DNA of 64,000 bases from Paraburkholderia kururiensis (GCF_034424375.1 NZ_CP139965.1:1860001-1924000), one strand, 5' to 3'; positions 8,222-17,298 are shown, counted from the stretch's first letter. Translations and numbers: made by a program. Notes: a model not told the origin generated them from the letters alone.

Positions 8222-8374
8222 CCCATATGTGTGCACGCACACGAAAGCATGGCAGCGCCTCGGGCTGCACAGAAGTTCACATGAAAAGCCGTATAAAAAC
8301 GGCACCGGCGTTGCCGGACAGGTCGGACGAAACCCCCTGCATCAAGCGCACAAAACGTATTCAGGAGGCGTGAA

Positions 8375-8824
8375 GTGAATGCAGCAACCATCTGTACTCG
8401 CGATGTCGTGACGTGCCGTCAGGACACCACGGTGCTCGAAGCGGCGCGGCTCATGCGCAATCATCACGTGGGCGACCTCGTCGTGGTGGAGGAGTCGGCG
8501 TCGGGCCGCATGCCGCTCGGTGTGATCACCGACCGCGACATCGTGCTTTCGGTCGTCGCTAAAGAGGTCGATCCGGCGAAGCTCTTCGTGAGCGAGATGA
8601 TGTCTACGCCCGTCGTGTCGGCATACGAATGGGAAGACGAGTGGCAATTGCTGCGCCGCATGCGGCTGCACGGCATTCGGCGCATGCCGGTGCTGGGCGA
8701 TGCGGACGAACTGATCGGCATCGTCGCGTTCGACGATCTGCTGGAAGCGGCTTCGGGCTTTCTATCGGAGCTGTGGCTCTTAACCGGCCGGCAGTCGCAC
8801 TTCGAGGAAAAGCACCGTACGTGA
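8375..8824 (+). CDS. two-CBS-domain protein
   Basis: 149-aa protein made of a tandem CBS pair (about residues 7-65 and 78-135), which commonly binds AMP, ATP or S-adenosyl compounds to sense energy state. Seen: VLEAARLMRNHHVGDLVVV, GVITDRDIV and the second-repeat GIRRMPVLGDADELIGIV. GTG start at 8375 with AGGAGG seven bases upstream. No catalytic domain is attached, so it probably acts as a small-molecule sensor or partner subunit. CBS proteins are frequent in low-oxygen dormancy regulons. TATAAA at 8292-8297 is a possible -10. Confidence 0.88.
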   Translation: MNAATICTRDVVTCRQDTTVLEAARLMRNHHVGDLVVVEESASGRMPLGVITDRDIVLSVVAKEVDPAKLFVSEMMSTPVVSAYEWEDEWQLLRRMRLHGIRRMPVLGDADELIGIVAFDDLLEAASGFLSELWLLTGRQSHFEEKHRT

Positions 8825-8874
8825 GGGTGCGGCGCGATGGGAAGCGTGATGTGATGCGCGATGTGATGCAGGTA

Positions 8875-8901
8875 GGATGCGGTGCCCCGGGCCCCGCATC
8901 C
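8875..8901. terminator. hairpin between convergent CBS and arcC genes
   Basis: Perfect 8-bp arms GGATGCGG / CCGCATCC around an 11-nt GC-rich loop, between two convergent stop codons. No T-run follows on either strand, so its terminator role is tentative. Confidence 0.4.
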
Positions 8902-8911
8902 GATCCGAACG

Positions 8912-9820
8912 TCACCCCGTCACGCGCGTGCCGGCCGTCCCCTTCGCCATGTCTTCGATGCGGTCCAGTGCGCCGATCACCGCGGGGCGCCCCGTCTGCG
9001 TGGCGAACGCGCAGGCGGCTTCCACCTTCGGTCCCATCGATCCCGCCGCAAACGGCATCTTGCGCAGCTCCGACGCCGCGACCTCGCGCAGCGCGCGTTC
9101 GCGCGGCGTGCGCCAGTCGAGGTAGACGGCGTCCACGTCGGTGGCGATCAGCAGCAGGTCGGCTTCGAGCTGTTGGGCGAGCAGGCTGCTGCACAGGTCC
9201 TTGTCGATCACGGCTTCCACGCCCGTGAGCCCTTTGCCGTCCGGCGTCGCGGCCACGGGAATGCCGCCGCCGCCGGCGGCGATCACCACCGTGTCGTGCG
9301 CGAGCAGCCAGCGGATGGGGTCGATCTCCACGATGCGCTGCGGCTTCGGCGACGCCACCACGCGCCGGAAGCCCGCGCCGTCGGGCGCAATGGACCAGCG
9401 GTTGCGAATGGCGAGCCGCTCGGCGTCGTCTTTCGGATACACGGGGCCGATCGGTTTGGTGGGGTGGCCGAACGCCGGGTCTTCGGGGTCCACTTCCACG
9501 CGCGTGAGCAGCGTGGCGACGGCGCGCTCGCGTGGCAGCGCGTTCGCCAGTTCCTGTTCGAGCAGATAGCCGATCATGCCTTCGGACTCGGCATCGAGCA
9601 CGTCGAGCGGCGTGGCCGAGGCGCTGCCGCCCGCCGCGGACTGCAGCGCCAGCATGCCGACCTGCGGCCCGTTGCCATGCGCGACCACCAGCTGATTGCC
9701 GGCGGCGAGCTTCGCGATCTGCGCCGCCGCGCGCCGCGTGTTGGCGATCTGGTTCGGAATGGTGAGCGGCTCCGAGCGTTTGAGCAGCGCGTTGCCGCCA
9801 AGGGCGACGAGAATTCGCAT
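8912..9820 (-). CDS. arcC: carbamate kinase
   Basis: Last step of the arginine deiminase pathway: carbamoyl phosphate + ADP gives ATP, CO2 and NH3. 302 aa from the ATG at 9820, with AAGGAA upstream, the usual family length. Motifs: ALGGNALL at the N-terminus, VVAHGNGPQVG, AAGGGGIPV and the DKD segment VIDKDLCSSLLA. The frame remains open beyond the start towards arcB, but only this start has the family N-terminus and a ribosome site. It is the fourth gene of the minus-strand arcDABC operon, 83 bp after arcB. Confidence 0.95.
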   Translation of the reverse strand: MRILVALGGNALLKRSEPLTIPNQIANTRRAAAQIAKLAAGNQLVVAHGNGPQVGMLALQSAAGGSASATPLDVLDAESEGMIGYLLEQELANALPRERAVATLLTRVEVDPEDPAFGHPTKPIGPVYPKDDAERLAIRNRWSIAPDGAGFRRVVASPKPQRIVEIDPIRWLLAHDTVVIAAGGGGIPVAATPDGKGLTGVEAVIDKDLCSSLLAQQLEADLLLIATDVDAVYLDWRTPRERALREVAASELRKMPFAAGSMGPKVEAACAFATQTGRPAVIGALDRIEDMAKGTAGTRVTG

Positions 9821-9903
9821 GACGATTCCTTGCTGGGCGTGTGCGCTCCGCGCCTTCGCGCCGCACATTCGCGCGGCACGTCGGCGCGGTGCTGGATGCG
9901 GTG

Positions 9904-10902
9904 CTAGGCCAGGGTGGCGACGAGCACGGCCTTGATCGTATGCATGCGGTTTTCCGCCTGCGAAAACACGATGGAGGCTTCGGACTCGAACACTTCGTCG
10001 GTCACTTCGAGTTCGGTGAGGCCGTACTTTTCGTGGACCTGGCGTGCCGTTTCCGTCTCGAGGTTGTGATACGACGGCAGGCAGTGCATGAAGCGCGCAC
10101 GCGGCTTGCCGGTGGCGCGCATGAGCGCCGCGTTCACCTGATACGGCTTGAGCAGCGCGATGCGCTCGCCCCAGGCATCGACGGGCTCGCCCATCGACAC
10201 CCACACGTCCGTATAGACGAAGTCCGTACCCTTGACGGCCTCGGCGGGATCTTCGAGCAGTTGCACGCGTGCGCCCGTGGTTTGCGCCAGCTCGCGCATC
10301 TGGGCGACGAGATGCTCTTCGGGCCACAGGGCGCGCGGCGCGGCAATGCGTACGTCCATGCCCATCTGCACGCCGCCGATCAAGAGCGAGTTGCCCATGT
10401 TGAAGCGGGCGTCGCCCAGATAGCAGAACGACATCGTGTCCAGCGGCCGTTCGCCGAACTCTTCCATGGTGAGCAGATCGGCCAGCACCTGGGTGGGGTG
10501 GAATTCGTCGGTGAGGCCGTTCCACACCGGCACGTGCGAATACTGCGCGAGGTCTTCCACGGCAGTCTGATGAAAGCCGCGGTATTCGATGCCGTCGTAT
10601 AAGCGCCCCAGCACGCGCGCCGTGTCTTTCAGCGATTCCTTGCGGCCCAGTTGCGAGCCCGCCGAATCGATGTAGGTGACGTGACCGCCCTGGTCGTGCA
10701 CGGCCACCTCGAACGCGCAGCGCGTGCGCGTGGAGGTCTTCTCGAAGATGAGGGCGATGTTCTTGCCGTTCAGGCGCGGCACTTCGTTGCCGGCGTATTT
10801 CGCGCGCTTCAGTTCGGCGGCGAGGTCGAGCAGAAAACGGATGTCGCGGGGGCTGAAGTCCTGCATGTTGAGCAGGCTTCGATTGCGAAGGTTGAATGCC
10901 AT
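9904..10902 (-). CDS. arcB: ornithine carbamoyltransferase (catabolic)
   Basis: In this operon it would run in the catabolic direction: citrulline + phosphate gives ornithine and carbamoyl phosphate. 332 aa from the ATG at 10902, with AAGGAA upstream. The carbamoyl-phosphate site is STRTR (57-61), followed by the FHPTQ motif and the HCLP ornithine motif near residue 272. Length and E. coli/Pseudomonas-like sequence fit long OTCases rather than short anabolic ArgF. It lies 116 bp after arcA and 83 bp before arcC on the same strand. Confidence 0.95.
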   Translation of the reverse strand: MAFNLRNRSLLNMQDFSPRDIRFLLDLAAELKRAKYAGNEVPRLNGKNIALIFEKTSTRTRCAFEVAVHDQGGHVTYIDSAGSQLGRKESLKDTARVLGRLYDGIEYRGFHQTAVEDLAQYSHVPVWNGLTDEFHPTQVLADLLTMEEFGERPLDTMSFCYLGDARFNMGNSLLIGGVQMGMDVRIAAPRALWPEEHLVAQMRELAQTTGARVQLLEDPAEAVKGTDFVYTDVWVSMGEPVDAWGERIALLKPYQVNAALMRATGKPRARFMHCLPSYHNLETETARQVHEKYGLTELEVTDEVFESEASIVFSQAENRMHTIKAVLVATLA

Positions 10903-11018
10903 GATGTCGGGTTCCTTGATCCTGTTGAGCCTGTTGATTCTGGTAAGGCGCGCGTCTTGAACGGACCGGCGCACGTGGTGTCCGCAACGAAGGTGCGGTG
11001 TGCGCCGGCCGCGAGAAA

Positions 11019-12236
11019 TCAGACGGGGTCGCGCTCGATGGGGCAGGTCATGCAGTGGCCGCCGCCGCGTCCGCGGCCCAGCTCGCCGCTCGGAATGGTG
11101 ATGACTTCCACGCCGGCCTTGCGCAGCAGCGTGTTGGTGTAGACGTTGCGGTTGTAGGCCACCACCACGCCCGGTGCGAGCGCGATCACGTTGTTGCCGT
11201 CGTCCCATTGCTCGCGCTCGGCTTCCCATTCGTCGCCGCCTGTGGCGACGGTGCGCAGCTTCGGCACGCCGATGGCGCTCGCCACCACGTCGAGGAACGG
11301 TGCCGTTTCGGCGCGCACGTCCAGTTCGCCTTCGCGGTCGCCGGGACGCAGGCTGATGGTATGGATGCTGTTCACCACTTCCGGGAAGATCGTGACGAGG
11401 TCGTGGTCGCAGAACGTGAACACGGTGTCCAGATGCATCGCGCCGCGCGAGCGCGGCAGCTGCGCCGCGATCACACGCTTCACGCCTTGCTGGGCGAAGA
11501 GGGCGCGCGCGAGTTGCGCGACGCCTTGCGGCGAGCTGCGCTCACCCATGCCGATGGCCACCACTTCGCGCGAGAGCGGCATCACGTCGCCGCCTTCTAT
11601 CGTGGCGCCGCCGTGGTCCACGTCGGGGTCGCCCCACCAGACCCGCGGGCCGCCTTCGAAGAGCGGATGAAAGCGGTAGATCGCGGTGGTGAGCAGCGTT
11701 TCCTGCCGCCGTGCGGGCCAGTACATGGAGCCGAGCACGACGCCGTCGTTGATCCAGCAGCTGTTGTCGCGCGTGAAGAGCGCATTGGGCAGCGGCGGCA
11801 CCACGAAGCCCGCATGGTCCAGGCACTCTGCGGTGATGCCCGTGGGGCGGAACGGCAACTCGGCCTTCACGATGCCGCCGATCAGGCGCGTGGCCAGTTC
11901 GTCGGCCTTCATTTCGTCGAGCCACGGGCGCAGCTGCGCGGCGAGTTCGCCATCCATCTGCCCGGGGGCGAGCTTGCGCGACAGAATCCATTCGCGCGCC
12001 TCGGGGTTGCGTACCACGTCGGCGAGCAGGTCGTGCGTGTCGAACACTTCGACGCCGCGCTCCTGCATCGCACTCACGAATGCGTAGTGATCGTTCTTCG
12101 CCTGGGTAACCCACAGCACGTCGTCGAACAGCAGGTCGCGGCAGTTGGCCGGCGTGAGCCGGGCCTGGGCAAGACCCGGACGGCACACGATCACTTTGCG
12201 CAGTCGTCCGGTTTCGGAATAGACGCCAGATATCAC
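11019..12236 (-). CDS. arcA: arginine deiminase
   Basis: Hydrolyses L-arginine to citrulline and ammonia, the first enzyme of the pathway. 405 aa from a GTG at 12236 with GGAGAA upstream. Signatures include LFTRDNSCWI, the EGGDVMPL substrate segment, HLDTVFTFCD and the C-terminal GGGHCMTCP with nucleophile Cys395. Apart from its active-site context the protein is close to standard length (~410). It is 15 bp downstream of arcD, so translation is likely linked. Confidence 0.97.
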   Translation of the reverse strand: MISGVYSETGRLRKVIVCRPGLAQARLTPANCRDLLFDDVLWVTQAKNDHYAFVSAMQERGVEVFDTHDLLADVVRNPEAREWILSRKLAPGQMDGELAAQLRPWLDEMKADELATRLIGGIVKAELPFRPTGITAECLDHAGFVVPPLPNALFTRDNSCWINDGVVLGSMYWPARRQETLLTTAIYRFHPLFEGGPRVWWGDPDVDHGGATIEGGDVMPLSREVVAIGMGERSSPQGVAQLARALFAQQGVKRVIAAQLPRSRGAMHLDTVFTFCDHDLVTIFPEVVNSIHTISLRPGDREGELDVRAETAPFLDVVASAIGVPKLRTVATGGDEWEAEREQWDDGNNVIALAPGVVVAYNRNVYTNTLLRKAGVEVITIPSGELGRGRGGGHCMTCPIERDPV

Positions 12237-12251
12237 GATGTGTTCTCCGTA

Positions 12252-13742
12252 TTACAGACTGAGGCGGCCGGTGGCGAGCAGCCACGCGGCGGCGATGGCG
12301 AGGCCGACGATTGCGGCCAGAATCACCGCTTCGAACGGCTGGAAGATGCGCGCCTTCTGCTCGCGCTTGGCCCACGCATAGAGCACCACGCCCGGCGCGT
12401 AGAGCAGCGCGCTCAGCAGCAGGTACTTGAGGCCGGCCGCGTAGAGCAGCCAGCAGCAATACACCACGGCGAGCGCGCCGATGCCGATGTCGCGATACCG
12501 GGCGCTTTCGCCCGCGGTGTAGCCCTCGCCCTTCACCGCGATGAGCGCCGCGTAGACGGCGGAGAACAGATACGGCACGAGGATCATCGACGTGGCGAGC
12601 GAAATCAGCGCGAGATACGTCGCGTTGGAAACCAGCGTGACGATGAGGAACAGCTGCACGAGCCCGTTGGTGACCCACAGCGCGTTCGCGGGCACGCCGT
12701 GCTCGTTCTCGCGCTTGAGGAACGCGGGCATCACGCCGCCGCCTGCAGGCGTGAAGAGCGTTTCGGCGGCCAGCAACGTCCAGGCGAGCAGCGCGCCGCC
12801 CACCGAAACCAGCAGACCGATGTTCACGAGCACTGCGCCCCAGGTGCCCACCACCTTCTGAAGCACGCCGGCCATCGACGGGTTCTTCATGCCCGCAAGC
12901 TCGGGCTGCGAGACGATGCCGAGCGAGAGCAGCGACACGCCCATCAGCAGCGCCAGCACGACCACAAAACCCAGCACGGTTGCGCGGCCGACGTCCGAGC
13001 GCTGCTGCGCGCGCGCCGAATACACGCTGGCGCCTTCGATGCCGATGAACACCCACACGGTGATGAGCATCGTGCTCTTCACCTGATCGAGCACGCCGGG
13101 CAGCTTCGGGTTGCCCCAGAAGCCCGTGGAAAACTGCTGCGCGTGAAACGCCGCCGCCGCAATGGCGATGAAGAGCACGAGCGGCACGATCTTCGTGACG
13201 GTGGTGACGGCGTTGAGCACCGCTGCGCTGCGCACGCCGCGCAGGATCACGAAGTGCATGATCCACAACGCGACCGACGCGCCCACGATCGCCGCACTCG
13301 TATTGCCTTCGCCGAAGATCGGAAAGAAGTAGCCGAGCGTGCCGAACACGATGACGAGGTAGCCGACGTTGCCTATCCACGCGCTGACCCAGTAGCCCCA
13401 CGCGGAGTTGAAGCCGACGAAGTCGCCGGCACTGGCGCGCGCGTAGGCGTAGATGCCGTTGTCGAGTTGCGGCTTGCGCAGCGCGAGCGTCTGGTAGACG
13501 AAGGCGAGCATCAGCATGCCGGCGCCGGTAATGAGCCAGCCGATCAGCACGGCGCCCGCGCCCGCGCCGGAGGCCATGTTTTGAGGCAGCGAGAACACGC
13601 CGCTGCCGATCATCGAACCCACGACGAGCGCGGTCAGCAGACCGAGCTTGAGACGTTGAGGAGAGGCCGTACTGGAAGAGACGGGTGGCACGGGGGCCGC
13701 GGCAGGCGGTGTGCCGTGCAGGTGACGAGCCAGGGGTTTCAT
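12252..13742 (-). CDS. arcD: arginine:ornithine antiporter (APC superfamily)
   Basis: 496-aa inner-membrane exchanger that brings in arginine and exports ornithine, so the pathway runs without energy cost for uptake. The N-terminus has ~30 soluble residues, then VGSMIGSGVFSLP, the APC signature in the first membrane helix; about 12-13 hydrophobic segments follow. Start at 13742 with GGAG upstream. It is the first gene of arcDABC. An FNR-like box at 13800-13813 lies just upstream, matching the known ANR/FNR control of arc operons in pseudomonads. Confidence 0.93.
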   Translation of the reverse strand: MKPLARHLHGTPPAAAPVPPVSSSTASPQRLKLGLLTALVVGSMIGSGVFSLPQNMASGAGAGAVLIGWLITGAGMLMLAFVYQTLALRKPQLDNGIYAYARASAGDFVGFNSAWGYWVSAWIGNVGYLVIVFGTLGYFFPIFGEGNTSAAIVGASVALWIMHFVILRGVRSAAVLNAVTTVTKIVPLVLFIAIAAAAFHAQQFSTGFWGNPKLPGVLDQVKSTMLITVWVFIGIEGASVYSARAQQRSDVGRATVLGFVVVLALLMGVSLLSLGIVSQPELAGMKNPSMAGVLQKVVGTWGAVLVNIGLLVSVGGALLAWTLLAAETLFTPAGGGVMPAFLKRENEHGVPANALWVTNGLVQLFLIVTLVSNATYLALISLATSMILVPYLFSAVYAALIAVKGEGYTAGESARYRDIGIGALAVVYCCWLLYAAGLKYLLLSALLYAPGVVLYAWAKREQKARIFQPFEAVILAAIVGLAIAAAWLLATGRLSL

Positions 13743-13799
13743 GAGAGGTACTCCAGGTAGGGAGACGTCTCATTAGGTCATGCGAAACCGGGGTGGCGT

Positions 13800-13813
13800 T
13801 TGACGTGGATCAG
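13800..13813 (-). promoter_or_regulatory. FNR-like box (TTGACGTGGATCAG) for arcDABC
   Basis: Eight of ten half-site matches. On the minus strand CCTAAT (13772-13777) lies 22 bp downstream as a possible -10. The box is 65 bp from the arcD start. ANR control of arcDABC is established in Pseudomonas, which supports the call. The rest of 13743-13976 shows nothing else. Confidence 0.7.
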
Positions 13814-13976
13814 TCAGGGTTAGCCGGGATGGTCGAATCGGGATGCGGCATGGTGAGGCATTGAGCGCGGCGGTGTGCGAAACATGCCGCACGCATTTTG
13901 ATGCCTTTTTTATGGCACTTTCGTGGCGCGATCGCTCACGCGAAACGGGCGGGCAGAGCGCGTTGCCCGCTCACCT

Positions 13977-14279
13977 TCACGCCGCCGCCTGCTCCCCGAA
14001 CATGTCGCGCAGCGCAGCCGCGAACCGCTGCAATGACGCCACCGATCCCGCCACGCTCTGATACTTCTCGCGGCCAATCTGACCGTCGAGCGTGACGAGC
14101 ATGCCCGCTTCGCGCGCGAGCGCGAGCAGCGCGTCGGCTTCGGCGCAGACGTCGGCGCGCGAGGTCTGTGTGCGCTCCTGCGTGCGGGGCGGGGTAGCGT
14201 GTTGCGTACCCCGGCGTTCGGGTTCGGGATAGACAGCGCCGGCGTTTTCGTAGCGGGCAACGGACATTCCGTAGGACAT
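13977..14279 (-). CDS. conserved hypothetical protein
   Basis: 100-aa soluble protein, start at 14279 with a strong AAGGAGACC ribosome site. No known domain is recognised. The N-terminal 40 residues are polar and loose. The second half is helical: CAEADALLALAREAGM, then LVTLDGQIGREKYQSVAG and a final amphipathic helix. It lies upstream of the arc operon on the same strand, but the arc promoter region separates them. No FNR-like box was seen before it. Confidence 0.65.
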   Translation of the reverse strand: MSYGMSVARYENAGAVYPEPERRGTQHATPPRTQERTQTSRADVCAEADALLALAREAGMLVTLDGQIGREKYQSVAGSVASLQRFAAALRDMFGEQAAA

Positions 14280-14404
14280 GGCAGGTCTCCTTGGCCGCGT
14301 AGGGAACGCCGGGCAACGTCAATGGTGCGCGGGGCGTTGGGGGCGGTGCGGCGAAAACGTTCTTTCCATGAACCCAGTATCGGACAGCACGTGCGTCGGC
14401 GAAA

Positions 14405-14713
14405 TCAGACCGCGCTGAACTTCGCGTAGGGGATCGCCGACGCCTTCAGCATTTCCCTACAAACGGGACGGACTTCGCAGGTGTCTTCATCGAACGCATG
14501 ACGTCCGCTTTCGAGCGCACCTGCAACATTCGCTTCGAGCCCGACGCGACGCAGGAACAGGCGGCACGCGCCCGAAGTGATGCGCCAGGTACACGGCACG
14601 TTGCCGCTGAAGTCGCGCCGGGCGCGGGCCGTGATGGTGTCGGGTTCATCGCAGGCTTCCTGGGGTGTCGCTGCGCGTGTGCACGGACACATCGCGTGAA
14701 CCGCGCGCTTCAT
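14405..14713 (-). CDS. hypothetical small protein, uncertain
   Basis: 102-aa frame beginning 14 bp after the LOG stop codon on the same strand. No family is recognised and the ribosome site is weak. The C-terminal two thirds (from DTITARARRDFSG to CREMLKASAIPYAKF) has a protein-like composition with few low-complexity stretches, and the competing frames look like shadows. A real start may be internal. It is reported because otherwise about 300 bp would be empty in a dense operon. Confidence 0.4.
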   Translation of the reverse strand: MKRAVHAMCPCTRAATPQEACDEPDTITARARRDFSGNVPCTWRITSGACRLFLRRVGLEANVAGALESGRHAFDEDTCEVRPVCREMLKASAIPYAKFSAV

Positions 14714-14726
14714 GCATGCCGCCGCT

Positions 14727-15662
14727 TTAAGTCACCGCCTCGTGCCAGCGCACGATGGCGGCCCAGATGTCGGCGGCCGTTTCGCAGAAGACGAACAGCT
14801 TCGTGTCCGCTTCGGAGATCATGCCTTCGTCCACGAGGAAGTCGAAGTCGACCACGCTACGCCAGTACGCTTCGCCCACGAGCACGACGGGCAGCGGCCG
14901 GATCTTGCCGGTCTGCAACAGCGTGAGCACTTCGAAGAGTTCGTCGCAGGTGCCGTAACCGCCCGGAAAAAACACGCCTGCCTTCGCGCGCTCCAGCAGA
15001 TGCAGCTTGCGGATCGCGAAGTAGTGGAAGCGAAAGCACAAGTCGGGCGTGACGTAGGGGTTGGGGTACTGCTCTCTCGGCAGCGAGATGTTGAGGCCGA
15101 TGCTGGGCGCGTGCTGCTCGAAGGCACCGCGATTCGCGGCTTCCATGATGCCGGGACCGCCGCCCGTGATGATGGCGAGCCTCGGTAGCACCGAACTGCC
15201 CGCCGTGCTGCCCACGAGTTCGCCCAGTTCGCGCGCCACGTCGTAGTAGTGGCTGCGCGCCAGCAACCGCTCGGCTATTTTCACGGCGCGCGCGTGGTCG
15301 GTGTCGTCCGGTTCTGCCGATGCCGCCGCACGCGCTTCGGCCAGCCGGCGACGCGCGACGGCCGGCGCCGCAATGCGCGTGCTGCCATACACCACGACCG
15401 TGTGTTCGATGGCCTGTTGCTGCAGACGCTGCTCGGTCTTCCAGTAGTCGAGCTGCAGCCGTACGCCGCACATTTCGGGGCTTTGCAGGAAGGCTGCATC
15501 TTCGTCGGCTTGCAGATAGGTAGGGCTCGTCACGAGCCGACGCACGCGTGCGGGCAACCCGGGCGGCAGGGTGCAGGGCTCGACAGAACTCGTCGCGCGC
15601 GCGTTGGACGCAGCGGACGTGGCACTACGGCGCTTCTTCAACATGAGGTGTTCAGGGTTCAT
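14727..15662 (-). CDS. LOG family protein (nucleotide 5'-monophosphate phosphoribohydrolase-like)
   Basis: 311-aa member of the LOG/TIGR00730 superfamily, whose members release nucleobases from nucleoside 5'-monophosphates (cytokinin activation in plants and plant-associated bacteria; PpnN-type purine turnover in E. coli). Key motifs are GGGPGIMEAANRGA (167-180) and PGGYGTCDEL (233-242). The ~85-residue N-terminal extension before the Rossmann-like core makes it larger than classical LOG (~190 aa). Another start exists at 15644. A (p)ppGpp-responsive PpnN-like nucleotide salvage role would fit this locus, but this is inference. Confidence 0.85.
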   Translation of the reverse strand: MNPEHLMLKKRRSATSAASNARATSSVEPCTLPPGLPARVRRLVTSPTYLQADEDAAFLQSPEMCGVRLQLDYWKTEQRLQQQAIEHTVVVYGSTRIAAPAVARRRLAEARAAASAEPDDTDHARAVKIAERLLARSHYYDVARELGELVGSTAGSSVLPRLAIITGGGPGIMEAANRGAFEQHAPSIGLNISLPREQYPNPYVTPDLCFRFHYFAIRKLHLLERAKAGVFFPGGYGTCDELFEVLTLLQTGKIRPLPVVLVGEAYWRSVVDFDFLVDEGMISEADTKLFVFCETAADIWAAIVRWHEAVT

Positions 15663-15810
15663 GGCCGGCGCCGATGCCGGCAGCGTATTCCACGATACGA
15701 GGCATCTGTTGCGCGCGATTGATCGTCGTCAAGGGCGCACCGTGCTGGCGCCCGCGTGCGTGTCTGCCCGTGCGGCGCGCTGCGGGCATGGCCTGCGCGC
15801 ATTCACCCGC

Positions 15811-15824
15811 TTGACACACATCAA
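15811..15824 (+). promoter_or_regulatory. FNR-like box (TTGACACACATCAA) with -10 AATGAT
   Basis: Nine of ten matches. On the plus strand AATGAT (15846-15851) starts 21 bp after the box, the same geometry as other sites in the window. It therefore points to the HPF-like gene at 15939 rather than the LOG gene, for which no -10 fits. Confidence 0.72.
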
Positions 15825-15938
15825 CGGGAAAAGCGCATAAGCGGCAATGATGTCTACAACGCTCAACCGTTTCGGTGCAGTCCGTCACGGTCCTGGAGAG
15901 CAGCAACAGAGCGCCGCATCGGATGGCGGGAGGTAACC

Positions 15939-16244
15939 ATGGGAATCGGCATGCAGATCGTCTATCTCGGCTTTGCTGGATCGGCACAGATAGAAGCAGA
16001 GGCCGGTGCCCAGCTCGTGCGTCTGTTCCGCTTTGCGAGCGCGCTGTCGGGTTGCCACCTCGCCATCGAACTCATGCGTGCGAACGGCGATCGTGTGCGC
16101 TACGACGCGCGGCTCGATCTCATCACGCCGTCCCACGACCTGAAGCCCGTGCGTCATTGCACGAGCGACGATCCGAACACGGCAATCAGGCAGGCTTTCG
16201 ACGAAGCCGAGAAGCAACTGGAGCACGACTCGGCAAAGAGGTAG
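15939..16244 (+). CDS. HPF/RaiA-like ribosome-associated protein
   Basis: 101-aa protein, start at 15939 after GGGAGG. Its pattern fits the short HPF/RaiA fold: an N-terminal strand (MQIVYLGFAGS), a long helix, a strand CHLAIELM, a strand DARLDLITP, then DDPNTAIRQAFDEAEKQLE, which matches the family helix in which the domain ends. Such proteins bind the decoding centre and inactivate or preserve ribosomes in stasis. Similarity is weak in the first half, so this is a fold-level call. It is predicted to be FNR-controlled. Confidence 0.6.
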   Translation: MGIGMQIVYLGFAGSAQIEAEAGAQLVRLFRFASALSGCHLAIELMRANGDRVRYDARLDLITPSHDLKPVRHCTSDDPNTAIRQAFDEAEKQLEHDSAKR

Positions 16245-16377
16245 CGCCGCAACGGCGCACGACGGAACGGGTACGCGAAGGGGCACGCGAACGAGCTGGG
16301 CCCCGTCTCATGCACCGCCTGCTGCTTGATGTAACGACACGCCGCTCAAGGCAGCGACAATCAGACCGTAGCGACCA

Positions 16378-16746
16378 TCAGATGGGCCCCGCGAACAGGC
16401 CGCTTTCCGGCTGCGTCTTCATCTCGTCGACGCATTGCACGTGCCAGTGGCCGTTCACGGCCGGATGGTGGGAATGCCGGTGCCACAGTACGCGCCCGGT
16501 TTCGCCTTCGAACGGACCGCTCGACGCGCCCAGATCCAGCCCTTCGAATTCGCAGAGCACGCGTTGCGTTTCCGGGTCTGCGATGCGCGTCGTACCGTCC
16601 CTCGTGGCCAGCGTGCCCCACTCGGGAAGGTGCATACCGGCATGCCCTTCGCGCGACCACTTGCGCGCCTCGTTGTCGAGCCAGAGGATCGCGTAGACCG
16701 CGGGATCGGTGCTGTCGAACGTATCGAGATGGATGGTGATGCGCAT
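16378..16746 (-). CDS. conserved hypothetical protein
   Basis: 122-aa soluble protein, start at 16746 with GGAGAG at 7-8 nt. No known domain is recognised. It is rich in Trp and His, with HRHSHHPAVNGHWHVQC near the C-terminus that could bind metal (inference). It follows the cytochrome c gene by 51 bp on the same strand, so the two are probably one operon under the 17245 FNR-like box. Confidence 0.65.
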   Translation of the reverse strand: MRITIHLDTFDSTDPAVYAILWLDNEARKWSREGHAGMHLPEWGTLATRDGTTRIADPETQRVLCEFEGLDLGASSGPFEGETGRVLWHRHSHHPAVNGHWHVQCVDEMKTQPESGLFAGPI

Positions 16747-16797
16747 GGCGTTCTCTCCGGTCGGTGGGGGCGCACAGTGCGGTGCAATGCGGTGCGC

Positions 16798-17181
16798 CTA
16801 CTGCGTCATGACCCATTGAATCAGCGTATGGGCGTCTTCAGGCGAAAGCGGCCCGCCGCGCTCGGGCGGCAGCGGCATCGGCGTGTCGCCCCAGTGGGCG
16901 CGGCCGCCGAGGCGCAGCTTCTGTTCGAGCATCACCGTGGCGTCGGGCACCTTGCGATAGCGCTCGGCGATCTGATGGAACGAAGGCGCGAGAAACGGCG
17001 AGTCCGACGTGTGGCAGAACATGCAGTGCTGCTGATCGATCAACTCAGTCGGTTCGGCCATCCGCTTCGTCTGCTGTGCGTACGCCGCGCCGCTGGCGGT
17101 CAGTCCCGCCATACCTGCCATACCCGCAAGGCTCGCGAGTAATGCCGCGCAAACGCGCCTGTTCTTGTATGTGGCCTTCAT
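16798..17181 (-). CDS. class I c-type cytochrome, periplasmic
   Basis: 127 aa with a Sec signal peptide (hydrophobic residues 11-33, likely cleavage after AYA at 35), followed by one c-haem site CMFCH (53-57). The distal ligand is probably Met102 in DTPMPLPPE, and the C-terminal helix SPEDAHTLIQWVM is typical of cytochrome c551/c5-type electron carriers. It probably passes electrons in the periplasm to a terminal reductase or oxidase. An FNR-like box 64 bp upstream with an ideal -10 indicates low-oxygen induction. Confidence 0.9.
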   Translation of the reverse strand: MKATYKNRRVCAALLASLAGMAGMAGLTASGAAYAQQTKRMAEPTELIDQQHCMFCHTSDSPFLAPSFHQIAERYRKVPDATVMLEQKLRLGGRAHWGDTPMPLPPERGGPLSPEDAHTLIQWVMTQ

Positions 17182-17244
17182 GTCTCACGCTCCTCGATGA
17201 CGCTTGATTCCAGGTCCAGTCTAAAAGGGACACGGGTTCGCTCA

Positions 17245-17258
17245 TTGATGCGTGTCAA
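17245..17258 (-). promoter_or_regulatory. FNR-like box (TTGATGCGTGTCAA) with -10 TAGACT
   Basis: Nine of ten matches. On the minus strand TAGACT (17218-17223) begins exactly 21 bp after the box, so the box centre would sit near -41.5 of the cytochrome c transcript. Confidence 0.8.
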
Positions 17259-17298
17259 GGCGGTTGTGGCCGGTGAGCGTGTGTGTGGTGGGCTCGCT

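Noticed and set aside
10998..13760. Very long open frame on the plus strand opposite the arc operon
   Set aside because: His/Arg-rich shadow of arcA and arcD on the other strand, without motifs; high GC keeps such frames open.
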